DNA from: CAZKFA01 sp964551925
Lineage (GTDB): Bacteria; Cyanobacteriota; Vampirovibrionia; LMEP-6097
DNA: 7,836 bases
Assembly (NCBI GenBank): GCA_964551925.1
Contig: CAZKFA010000045.1
Location: 1-7,836, forward strand
Direction: 5' to 3'
Program-made: the position numbers and the translations under genes
The notes under the pieces: model-generated
What the model was told of the DNA's origin: nothing
Seen by the model: the letters and a program-made list of their open reading frames with translations, nothing else
Database searches by the model: none
Shown here: one piece after another, positions 1 through 5,932 of the stretch
How the letters are laid out: each line of letters starts with the position of its first letter
Numbering within the stretch: the first letter of the stretch is position 1

Positions 1-9
1 AGTCCCATA

Positions 10-1581
10 ATGGGCGAACCAGCAATAACACCAGTTAGCCAACGGCCGGCAACGGCCCGTAGTGGTGGAAAAAAAGATCAAAACGCCGACGATAAAAAAG
101 ATATCGCGATAGATACTGACGGTAATACCGCAGAAAGAACCACTAGTGAGAATGTAGAAAGCCGTGCTGCAGCGGCTTTACGCAGCTTCGGCAATAGTGC
201 TAGTCAAATTAGTCCATTTGTTGGAGCAGGCTTAGGGACAGCTTTAGGCGGACCTTTGGGCGGAGCGGCGGCGGCAGGAGCCTTCGCTGGTTTACCAGCA
301 TTAGGACAAGCTGCTGCTAAAGCGTGGGAAGCTCTTAGTAATAGAGGTGGCGGCGGCAGTTGCGGACCAGAGGGCTGCCCTCCAGGTCGTGGTACACCAG
401 GAACTCCACCAAGTGGCAGTACACCTCCGAGTGGTAGAGCCGGCAATCCAATAACAGCTCCACAGCAAGCTGCAATCGCAACAGTTCCTGATCTAGCTCA
501 AAAAATTAAAGATCTTAAGCCTGGTGAATCTATAACAGTAGGGTTTGTAACACAAGCATGTGGCAACTGTGCTTCACTAAAATCAACTTATGGTTTAAAC
601 CCTAATAACGATGGTGCTGTTACGAAAAAAACTGAAAGTGGCAAAGAATTTTTTATGGCAGACGCAGCTGGGGGCGCAGGAAATGCCTTATCCTCAGCCT
701 TTGGCATTACTGGTGTACCAGCTGCTGTAAAAATTTATAAAGATTCTGATGGCAGCTTAAAATATAAGAGTACCGTAGGGCTTGATGCAAATGGATTTAG
801 AGCATTTAGAGATGCTGCTGTAGAACTTACCCCTGATAAGAAAAAAGAAGAAACACCAGGATCTCCTCTGGCAGCAGATCTGCGCAAACAGACTGAAGGA
901 TTTGTAAAAAACGATGAGAAGCTCTCTCCTATTGAACATTTTGCTAAAACTGACTGGAAAGATGATGAATCAAAGACTCCACAAATGCTTGGTTCATTCA
1001 TACAACGATACAGTGAAAGATTGGCTGATCCAAAAGTTCAGGAAAAAATATTTGGACACACAGTTCCTCCTGATCAATGGAATGGAATGATTGCTGATAT
1101 TAACAAAGCTAATTCTTTGGGCAAAACAAAAGCTTTAGAGGTGTCACCGCATTCTAGCGATCTTAGAAGTCTAGAACACTTTGCTAGAGCGGAACATAGA
1201 CTAGAATCTATTTTTGAGAGTCAAAGCAAACTACCTTTAGACTTACCAAGCTCTGATAGATTAATTGCAATAAATGCAAAATCGGCGAATCAAAGAGATG
1301 GTAATGATGCTTTGGTCAGAATGACAGCCGCTCTTGTTGGAGATTGTCCTAATGGTGTTTGCAGCACCACTCCACAAGCTAAAGATGTTCGTTTGTTCGC
1401 TGCTATGACTTTTGATCAAATGACCCAAGCTGCCAAAGAGCGTGGCTGGAAGCCAGTTGGTGAAGAAGAGTTACAAGCAAAAGCTGCATTTGAATTGGCT
1501 AAAAGTAAAGAGAAAGACAATCTAACAGATGCTGAAATTCTAGCGAGAACAGTTAATCCACCAGGGGAAACTGAACCATGA
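10..1581 (+). CDS. Unknown low-complexity protein with a thioredoxin-like (CGNC) domain and glycine-zipper segment
   Basis: Not recognised as a named family. Seen in the 523-residue product: a polar, disordered leader (1-60); an Ala/Gly segment (68-108) with many GxxxG spacings, like a membrane-inserting glycine zipper; a Pro/Gly/Ser linker (112-150); and a thioredoxin-like domain (about 158-275). That domain has a strand before CGNC (184-187), a later Val-Pro (236-237) at the usual cis-proline place, then strand and helix. The Trp that normally precedes the CxxC is Ala. The C-terminal part (280-523) is mostly charged and helical with no family I know. All six cysteines come in pairs: 118/123, 184/187, 446/451. 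A thiol redox role is inferred from the fold only. No signal peptide is visible. The frame is open to base 1, so the start could lie upstream; ATG at 10 is chosen because the next gene begins with a similar M-x-E-x-A-I. The stop overlaps the next start (ATGA). Confidence 0.8.
   Translation: MGEPAITPVSQRPATARSGGKKDQNADDKKDIAIDTDGNTAERTTSENVESRAAAALRSFGNSASQISPFVGAGLGTALGGPLGGAAAAGAFAGLPALGQAAAKAWEALSNRGGGGSCGPEGCPPGRGTPGTPPSGSTPPSGRAGNPITAPQQAAIATVPDLAQKIKDLKPGESITVGFVTQACGNCASLKSTYGLNPNNDGAVTKKTESGKEFFMADAAGGAGNALSSAFGITGVPAAVKIYKDSDGSLKYKSTVGLDANGFRAFRDAAVELTPDKKKEETPGSPLAADLRKQTEGFVKNDEKLSPIEHFAKTDWKDDESKTPQMLGSFIQRYSERLADPKVQEKIFGHTVPPDQWNGMIADINKANSLGKTKALEVSPHSSDLRSLEHFARAEHRLESIFESQSKLPLDLPSSDRLIAINAKSANQRDGNDALVRMTAALVGDCPNGVCSTTPQAKDVRLFAAMTFDQMTQAAKERGWKPVGEEELQAKAAFELAKSKEKDNLTDAEILARTVNPPGETEP
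1563..1568 (+). promoter_or_regulatory. Ribosome binding site of the second low-complexity gene
   Basis: AGGGGA lies 9 nt before the ATG at 1578, inside the end of the upstream gene. With the ATGA stop/start overlap it fixes the start and points to translational coupling. Confidence 0.65.
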
Positions 1582-2561
1582 GCGAAGGAGCCATAAGACA
1601 AGCTACGACTCCAGTTGCGCAGGGAGCAGCAGGCGCTGCTAATGGTGGCAGACCTAACACAGCTCGCACTGGCAAGCCCAAAGCAGCAGCCGAAGAAAAG
1701 AAACCTGATGCTAATCCAGATGATACACCAAGCACCCCAGAAGAGAGTGAAGGTGATCCAATAGCACGAGGCACTCCTATAACACCGACACAATACACTC
1801 CAGCAACAAGTTCTAGTGCTTTATCTAGCATACTTGCTCAACAAAACCAAGGCTCAAATCTTGGTGGACTAGGAGCATTAGGCGGACTCGGTGGTTTTGG
1901 TGGTGGCTTCCCTGGTCTAGGTGGCGGCGGTTTCGGCAATGGCTTCGGTGGCGGACTTGGCGGTCCAATTCGTCAACCAAACATACCACAAACGAACTCA
2001 GAGACAAGTAGCGCTAAAGAATTAGTTAGCAAGATAGCTCAAGATGCCAGAACCCTAGGGACACCTATTGATAAAGAGCAGCTAAAAGCTCTTCTTGGCG
2101 CAGTTAAAACTAACGGCATACAAAACAGTGAAGATATAAGAAGACTTGCTGTTCATGGTGTTGACCCAGCTAGTTTAAGAGGATTAGGTCCTAACACTAA
2201 CATAGCTGATCCCAAAGAACGCTCAAAAGCAGCTTCAGAGAAAGTTTCAGACACTATCTCTAATAGCAACGAAGCTAAATTAAGTGCTGACACTAAAACC
2301 ACTTTAGCTAAATTAGGAATAAGCTCAGGCGATTTCCATCAAGCNNNNNNNNNNNNNNNNNNNNNNNNNNNNNNNNNNNNNNNNNNNNNNNNNNNNNNNN
2401 NNNNNNNNNNNNNNNNNNNNNNNNNNNNNNNNNNNNNNNNNNNNGACAAGCCAGAACCTGCTCCTTCTCCTGATAGCAGACCAAATCCATATCAAGAAAG
2501 AGATAGGCTATTAAGTAATTTAGATACTGAATTTGGTAACTATGATATTAGCTATAGCTAA
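1578..2561 (+). CDS. Unknown glycine-rich, low-complexity protein (interrupted by a scaffold gap)
   Basis: Not recognised. Visible parts: an N-terminal leader resembling that of the preceding gene product (M-x-E-x-A-I, TPVxQ, TARxGxxK, an Asn/Asp-Asp patch, then xPIT); a Pro/Thr/Ser/Glu stretch (40-80); a Gly/Leu/Phe block (95-129) made of GGLGG/GGFGG-like units; and a helical, charged region (143-255) with no known domain. After 100 N, a Pro-rich tail of 38 residues ends in Tyr-Ser. The frame before and after the N run agrees, but true length is unknown, so 327 residues is nominal. No Cys is seen and no signal peptide or clear membrane span. Its start overlaps the upstream stop by 4 nt, so the two are very likely co-expressed and possibly act together. 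The Gly-rich block could be a flexible linker or an assembly segment; this is inference. It could also be an ordinary disordered surface or secreted protein. Confidence 0.75.
   Translation: MSEGAIRQATTPVAQGAAGAANGGRPNTARTGKPKAAAEEKKPDANPDDTPSTPEESEGDPIARGTPITPTQYTPATSSSALSSILAQQNQGSNLGGLGALGGLGGFGGGFPGLGGGGFGNGFGGGLGGPIRQPNIPQTNSETSSAKELVSKIAQDARTLGTPIDKEQLKALLGAVKTNGIQNSEDIRRLAVHGVDPASLRGLGPNTNIADPKERSKAASEKVSDTISNSNEAKLSADTKTTLAKLGISSGDFHQXXXXXXXXXXXXXXXXXXXXXXXXXXXXXXXXXXDKPEPAPSPDSRPNPYQERDRLLSNLDTEFGNYDISYS
1860..1964 (+). repeat. Glycine-rich degenerate codon repeat
   Basis: About 35 codons encode tandem, imperfect GG-Leu and GG-Phe units (residues 95-129 of the second low-complexity protein). 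The DNA repeats GGTGG/GGCGG with a variable third codon. It is a protein-level low-complexity tract, prone to slippage and to misassembly, and is not an intergenic repeat. Confidence 0.75.
2345..2444. other. Assembly gap, 100 N
   Basis: Run of exactly 100 N inside the glycine-rich gene. The flanking frames agree, but the round size suggests a placeholder, so real length and content are unknown. Confidence 0.95.
2548..2561. repeat. 14-bp perfect palindrome at the stop codon
   Basis: TTAGCTATAGCTAA is identical to its reverse complement and ends exactly with the TAA stop of the glycine-rich gene. It has no G+C-rich stem or following T-tract, so it is not a convincing terminator. Confidence 0.5.
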
Positions 2562-2563
2562 GC

Positions 2564-2586
2564 TTTACTATACACTGTATAATAAG
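2564..2586. promoter_or_regulatory. Imperfect dyad, possible operator over the bioA -10
   Basis: Arms TTTACTATACA (2564-2574) and TGTATAATAAG (2576-2586) are complementary at 9 of 11 positions around a single central C. The inner TATACA/TGTATA arms are perfect. The right arm contains the -10 TATAAT, where a bound repressor would block RNA polymerase. It does not resemble the BirA operator as I know it. The regulator is unknown and chance is possible in A+T-rich DNA. Confidence 0.35.
2578..2583 (+). promoter_or_regulatory. -10 element of a putative bioA promoter
   Basis: TATAAT is a perfect -10 hexamer in the 47-bp space before bioA. No good -35 is seen 16-18 bp upstream. Predicted transcription start is near 2590, leaving a leader of about 20 nt without a clear Shine-Dalgarno sequence before the GTG at 2609. 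Confidence 0.5.
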
Positions 2587-2608
2587 CCAAAGTGCTATCA
2601 TCATCTAA

Positions 2609-3901
2609 GTGCAAAGCTTTAGTAATTTAGTTGACATAGATACCGAGCATATTTGGCATCCTTTTACCCAACATCAATTAAGCGATAAGCCATTACTAGT
2701 CACTCGTGCCAAAGACGAGTTTATCTACGTAGATGATAATGGTAGAGAGAAAGTAATTATAGACGGAGTTTCATCTTGGTGGGTAAACATACATGGACAT
2801 TCCAACGAATATATCAACGAACAGCTCAAGGCACAGCTCGATAGACACCAACAGGTTATATTCGCTGGACTCACTCATGAACCAGCCACTAAGCTTGTTG
2901 CTGGCTTAGGCAAATTATTAGACCCACAATTAAATAAATTTTTCTTCTCTGATGATGGCTCTACATCAGTAGAGGTTGCTATTAAAATGGCAGTGCAATA
3001 TTTCTATAATCAAGGTCAGACTCAACGACACCGAGTTATCGCACTACAAGATAGCTACCATGGCGACACCGTCGGCGCCATGTCAGCAAGCGGCAGTCCA
3101 GCTTTTAGAGAGGCTTTTAGCTCGATGGTGTTTCCAGTAGATTTCATCTGTTCGCCAGCAGATAATCCAGAACAATGCCTGCAGGAACTTGAAACTTTAT
3201 TAGCAAGCAACCCAGAGAAGTTCGCTGCTTTAATCGTAGAGCCTTTGGTGCAAGGCGCTGCTGGTATGCGCTTCTACAAACCTGAAGTACTGAGCCAAAT
3301 GCGCAAGCTCTGTGATCAATATTCAGTGTTATTAATCACCGACGAGGTCTTTACTGGCTTTGGACGCACTGGTAGTAATTTTGCTTACCAGCAAGCAAAC
3401 ATAGTCCCTGACATCATCTGCTTATCAAAGGCTCTAACTGGTGGCTACTTACCAATGGGGCTAACGGTTTGTCGTGATGAGATTTATAATGCTTTTCTTT
3501 CGGACAATAAATATAAAACTTTTTTTCATGGACACTCTTACACCGCCAATTCACTAGCCTGTACAGCAGCACTAGCTAGCCTAGAGCTCTATCAAAAACA
3601 CAATCGCCTAAATGATGTCGCAAGAATAAATAAAGCAACACAGGAATTAAAAGAATTAGAATCGCTTACTATAGTCAAAGAAGTACGAATCTTGGGAGCG
3701 ATCGCCGTAGTAGAACTTACAGACTCGCAAGGATATTTTTCCAATATTGGCGAAGAGTTGGCACGAGAATTCATTAAACGCGGAATATTATTACGCCCAC
3801 TTGGCAATGTTATATATTTTTTGCCGCCATATATTATTAGTGACAAGTCCTTAAGCTATTGCCTTGCTACAATTAAGGACGTCCTGAAAAATGGATTATA
3901 A
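2609..3901 (+). CDS. bioA: Adenosylmethionine-8-amino-7-oxononanoate aminotransferase (DAPA aminotransferase)
   Basis: A PLP-dependent class III aminotransferase that makes 7,8-diaminopelargonate from KAPA, normally with S-adenosylmethionine as amino donor, in cytoplasmic biotin synthesis. Family marks are clear: HIWHPFTQ near the N-terminus (14-21), SSWW (55-58) followed by IHGH, FAGLTHEPA (85-93), GSTSVE (117-122) for cofactor phosphate, DSYHGDT (148-154), ITDEVFTGFGRTG with Asp245, the PLP lysine Lys274 in LSKALTGG, HGHSYTAN (307-314), and Arg396 in LLRPLGN, matching the substrate carboxylate-binding Arg. The 430 residues equal the usual length. The GTG start is almost forced: a TAA lies directly before it, and no in-frame ATG occurs before the conserved region. 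No other biotin gene is in the window, so it is apparently a single-gene unit. Donor specificity (SAM or lysine) cannot be decided by eye. Confidence 0.95.
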   Translation: MQSFSNLVDIDTEHIWHPFTQHQLSDKPLLVTRAKDEFIYVDDNGREKVIIDGVSSWWVNIHGHSNEYINEQLKAQLDRHQQVIFAGLTHEPATKLVAGLGKLLDPQLNKFFFSDDGSTSVEVAIKMAVQYFYNQGQTQRHRVIALQDSYHGDTVGAMSASGSPAFREAFSSMVFPVDFICSPADNPEQCLQELETLLASNPEKFAALIVEPLVQGAAGMRFYKPEVLSQMRKLCDQYSVLLITDEVFTGFGRTGSNFAYQQANIVPDIICLSKALTGGYLPMGLTVCRDEIYNAFLSDNKYKTFFHGHSYTANSLACTAALASLELYQKHNRLNDVARINKATQELKELESLTIVKEVRILGAIAVVELTDSQGYFSNIGEELAREFIKRGILLRPLGNVIYFLPPYIISDKSLSYCLATIKDVLKNGL

Positions 3902-3924
3902 TCCCATTTTTCAGAAAGACGTCC
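3877..3924. repeat. Long inverted repeat over the bioA stop codon
   Basis: Left arm 3877-3894 (GGACGTC then CTGAAAAATGG) pairs with right arm 3904-3924 (CCATTTTTCAG, three unpaired A, GACGTCC). This gives 18 base pairs with a 9-nt loop that holds the end of the TAA stop (3899-3901). No T-tract follows on the plus strand, where A8 follows instead. It may stabilise the bioA mRNA 3' end or act as a weak terminator. Confidence 0.65.
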
Positions 3925-3926
3925 GC

Positions 3927-3960
3927 AAAAAAAAGAGCAACCACGCGGAGCGTGGGTTGC
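3927..3960 (-). terminator. Intrinsic terminator reading the minus strand
   Basis: Stem arms 3937-3946 (GCAACCACGC) and 3950-3960 (GCGTGGGTTGC) form ten G+C-rich pairs with one bulged G and a GGA loop. Read on the minus strand, the stem is followed by TC and then eight T (A8 at 3927-3934 on plus). On plus, no T-tract follows, so it works best against leftward transcription. No minus-strand gene lies nearby; the closest, the ammonia-lyase gene, ends about 1.9 kb to the right. Confidence 0.6.
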
Positions 3961-3975
3961 CCCAACTAGGGGTAA
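3957..3975 (+). promoter_or_regulatory. Leader hairpin with SD-like AGGGG before the wecA-like gene
   Basis: TTGCCCC (3957-3963) can pair with GGGGTAA (3969-3975) around a 5-nt loop, with one G-U pair. The right arm contains most of AGGGG (3968-3972), the only ribosome-binding-like sequence here. Four bases of its left arm also belong to the preceding hairpin, so the two structures compete in part. A switch role is inferred only. Confidence 0.3.
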
Positions 3976-5124
3976 TTGCATTTGGATGGTAGCTCATTAC
4001 AAACGTTGTCAATGATATTACTTGATCACTTCTCTCATATTTTTCTAGAACAATCCCGTTCTCAGCCAATGGCGTTCTTATTAGCCTTATTAGTATCATT
4101 CGTAGTAACTCCTGTGATACAAGAACGCGCTCAGGAGCTCAAACTACCCAATAGAAAGGAGAATAGAAGAACTGTCAATGTGCCAAGACTCGGTGGAGTT
4201 GCAATTTTTATATCTTTTGTGATTACTATTCTCTTCTATCTTGCTGCCTTTGGGCGCTACACCCCGAGTGGGGTGCAGCATCTAGCGCTAGAAGCTATCT
4301 CCGTTGGCGCCTTGATTATATTTATAGTTGGCTTACTAGATGACATCAAACCTCTTAGCCCTTATATCAAACTATTTGGTCAAGTCCTTGCTGCAAGCAG
4401 CACTTGGCTAATGGGACTGAGGATTGAATTTATCGTCAATCCCATTCACTATATAGATCATGCTCGCCTTGATGCCGCTCAATTAGACGATCTGAGTAGT
4501 TACTTAATTACAGTGATCTTCTTAGTCGCCATCACGAATGCTATTAATCTTATTGATGGCATTGATGGTCTTGCTGTTGGTGTCTGTATGATTGCGGCGA
4601 TTGCTTCTTGGGCAATCAACCTTAGTCCATTACTTAATCAACCTGCGGCTGCTATGTTAGCTGCGACCATGGCAGGAGCTTGTTTTGGTTTCTTGCGTTA
4701 CAATTTCAATCCCGCCAAGATATTCCTTGGCGACAATGGCTCATATCTATTGGGTTTCATCTTGGGCTGCATTTCTTGTGTTGGCTTAGTAAAAAAAATT
4801 ACCGTTGTAATTCTCTCGCCAATTTTACTTTTGATTTTTGTGGTACCAGTCTTTGATATCATCTATGCTATATTTCGCAGAGCAAGCAAGAATCAGGACA
4901 TCATGAAACCAGATTTAGAACATCTGCATCACAAACTATTAGCTAGAGGACTTAATCACAAACAAATCAATTATCTACTTTATATGATTACTTTTGTGGG
5001 TGGGTTAATTGGAACTTTTGTACTAGGGTTTGATATAGGATTAGAATATTTAGTTATTACCTCTTGTGTAATCATCGCTTGGCTATTCTTTTCGTTTGTG
5101 ATTAATTACGATAAGCAGCGATAG
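3976..5124 (+). CDS. wecA: WecA/TagO-family undecaprenyl-phosphate GlcNAc-1-phosphate transferase
   Basis: A polytopic membrane enzyme that moves a HexNAc-1-phosphate (usually GlcNAc-1-P) from its UDP-sugar to undecaprenyl phosphate, the first step of O-antigen, teichoic-acid-like or capsule glycan synthesis. Seen: about ten hydrophobic spans; RLGGVAI (71-77); LDDIKPLSP with the Mg-binding-type Asp pair (122-123); NAINLIDGIDGLA (188-200); FLGDNGS (250-256); PVFDIIYAIFRR (291-302); and the cytoplasmic HLHH motif (316-319) typical of WecA/TagO rather than MraY. Length (382, or 370 from the later start) fits the family. The start is uncertain: TTG at 3976 is too close to AGGGG, TTG at 3982 has good spacing (9 nt), and ATG at 4012 lacks an SD but is a normal start before span 1. 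The membrane-protein gene follows immediately, suggesting an operon. The glycan product and exact donor sugar are unknown, and wecA is a family-level symbol. Confidence 0.88.
   Translation: MHLDGSSLQTLSMILLDHFSHIFLEQSRSQPMAFLLALLVSFVVTPVIQERAQELKLPNRKENRRTVNVPRLGGVAIFISFVITILFYLAAFGRYTPSGVQHLALEAISVGALIIFIVGLLDDIKPLSPYIKLFGQVLAASSTWLMGLRIEFIVNPIHYIDHARLDAAQLDDLSSYLITVIFLVAITNAINLIDGIDGLAVGVCMIAAIASWAINLSPLLNQPAAAMLAATMAGACFGFLRYNFNPAKIFLGDNGSYLLGFILGCISCVGLVKKITVVILSPILLLIFVVPVFDIIYAIFRRASKNQDIMKPDLEHLHHKLLARGLNHKQINYLLYMITFVGGLIGTFVLGFDIGLEYLVITSCVIIAWLFFSFVINYDKQR
3986..4015 (+). CDS. Possible 9-codon upstream reading frame in the wecA-like leader
   Basis: ATG at 3986 opens a 9-residue frame (MVAHYKRCQ) whose TGA stop overlaps an ATG (4012) in the frame of the large downstream gene. 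AGGGG ends 13 nt before it, rather far. If used, it would couple ribosomes to the 4012 start. It competes with the view that the main gene starts upstream at a TTG. Such a short frame can easily occur by chance. Confidence 0.2.
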   Translation: MVAHYKRCQ

Positions 5125-5128
5125 AGGC

Positions 5129-5932
5129 ATGCTAGGATATCTTCTAATGATCAACTGGCAGCAAGAACTTAATATCAGGGTAAACGATCCACGCATTGTC
5201 CTAAATGAGTTTTTTGGTTATCTATCTTTTAGCACTGGACTGATCACAGCATTCTTAGTTATCACTCACAANNNNNNNNNNNNNNNNNNNNNNNNNNNNN
5301 NNNNNNNNNNNNNNNNNNNNNNNNNNNNNNNNNNNNNNNNNNNNNNNNNNNNNNNNNNNNNNNNNNNNNNNGATATTTATCCACATGAAGCAGAGCTACT
5401 TAAAGACAAAAAACATTTCTGGACTAATTTAGGACGCTATCTAAAAACAGTTCTTAGAGAGATGCTTATTCGCTCCAAAGAAATGCTTATTGAAATCAAG
5501 AATCTTAATTTTAAGGTTTTTGTCCATGATGCTATCCGCTCACAATTCTTCTCATCATTAATGCGAATAATTTCTGCGTCACCATTATTTATAGTTGCAA
5601 TTTTTGAATTAGCCGCAAGCCTTGGTTATTACCACAAGACCCAAACTTATATCAACACAGCTAGTCTCTGGACCACAATATCCATCAGGGCTCTAGCCTT
5701 CTCAAGTTTCATCGATGGACTCTCCAAGATTGCTTTTGGCTTCATGCGCGAAAGCTTTATGATGAGAGTTGGCGGGACAATTTTCGCGGCAGCACAATTC
5801 TATCTAATGTGTTGCGGTGAATCAGCACTAGTCTTAGTGATACCGCTATCTCTATCAGGCTTAGCAGCATATCCAATTGTTGAAGGCGAAAGACTTAGAC
5901 GAATCGCAAATCAACATTACCACCAGAAATAA
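5129..5932 (+). CDS. Unknown multi-spanning membrane protein downstream of the wecA-like gene (interrupted by gap)
   Basis: Not recognised. A hydrophobic span starts near residue 32 and runs into 100 N. After the gap comes a charged, helical cytoplasmic-type stretch (82-138), rich in Lys/Glu/Arg, then hydrophobic spans at about 148-166, 178-198, 211-228 and 231-250, and a basic tail. There are no catalytic motifs and only an adjacent Cys pair (228-229). The frame agrees on both sides of the N run, but the real length is unknown. It begins 4 nt after the wecA-like stop (22 nt if ATG 5147 is used), so the two are probably co-transcribed and it may serve the same envelope glycan pathway; this rests on position only. 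Its last 38 nt overlap the 3' end of the convergent ammonia-lyase gene. A transporter- or flippase-like role is possible but unsupported. Confidence 0.7.
   Translation: MLGYLLMINWQQELNIRVNDPRIVLNEFFGYLSFSTGLITAFLVITHXXXXXXXXXXXXXXXXXXXXXXXXXXXXXXXXXXDIYPHEAELLKDKKHFWTNLGRYLKTVLREMLIRSKEMLIEIKNLNFKVFVHDAIRSQFFSSLMRIISASPLFIVAIFELAASLGYYHKTQTYINTASLWTTISIRALAFSSFIDGLSKIAFGFMRESFMMRVGGTIFAAAQFYLMCCGESALVLVIPLSLSGLAAYPIVEGERLRRIANQHYHQK
5134..5137 (+). promoter_or_regulatory. Shine-Dalgarno supporting an internal ATG (5147)
   Basis: AGGA lies 9 nt before the in-frame ATG at 5147. The GAGG before the first ATG (5129) is only 1 nt away, too close to function well. The protein may therefore begin six residues later than the longest frame. 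Confidence 0.45.
5272..5371. other. Assembly gap, 100 N
   Basis: Run of exactly 100 N inside the unknown membrane-protein gene, in the first hydrophobic segment. The frame is compatible on both sides. Real size is unknown. Confidence 0.95.

Noticed and set aside
204..446. Minus-strand open frame rich in Pro/Leu/Ala
   Set aside because: It is the mirror of the Gly/Ala/Pro-rich plus-strand coding region. The composition explains it, and no RBS or domain is seen.
1416..1831. Overlapping minus-strand open frames
   Set aside because: They lie antisense to two convincing coupled genes, overlap each other in different frames, and have shadow-like Ser/Ala/Cys composition.
1860..1964. Tandem-like G-rich DNA considered as CRISPR or non-coding repeat
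   Set aside because: Units are short, imperfect and in phase with codons; there are no spacers, and it encodes a Gly-rich protein block.
2631..2636. Perfect TTGACA -35-like hexamer
   Set aside because: It is inside bioA coding sequence, just after the start, and no acceptable -10 lies 16-18 bp downstream.
4260..4275. CACCCC-GAGT-GGGGTG hairpin
   Set aside because: A perfect 6-bp stem but well inside the wecA-like gene, with no T-tract; most likely chance from the codons.
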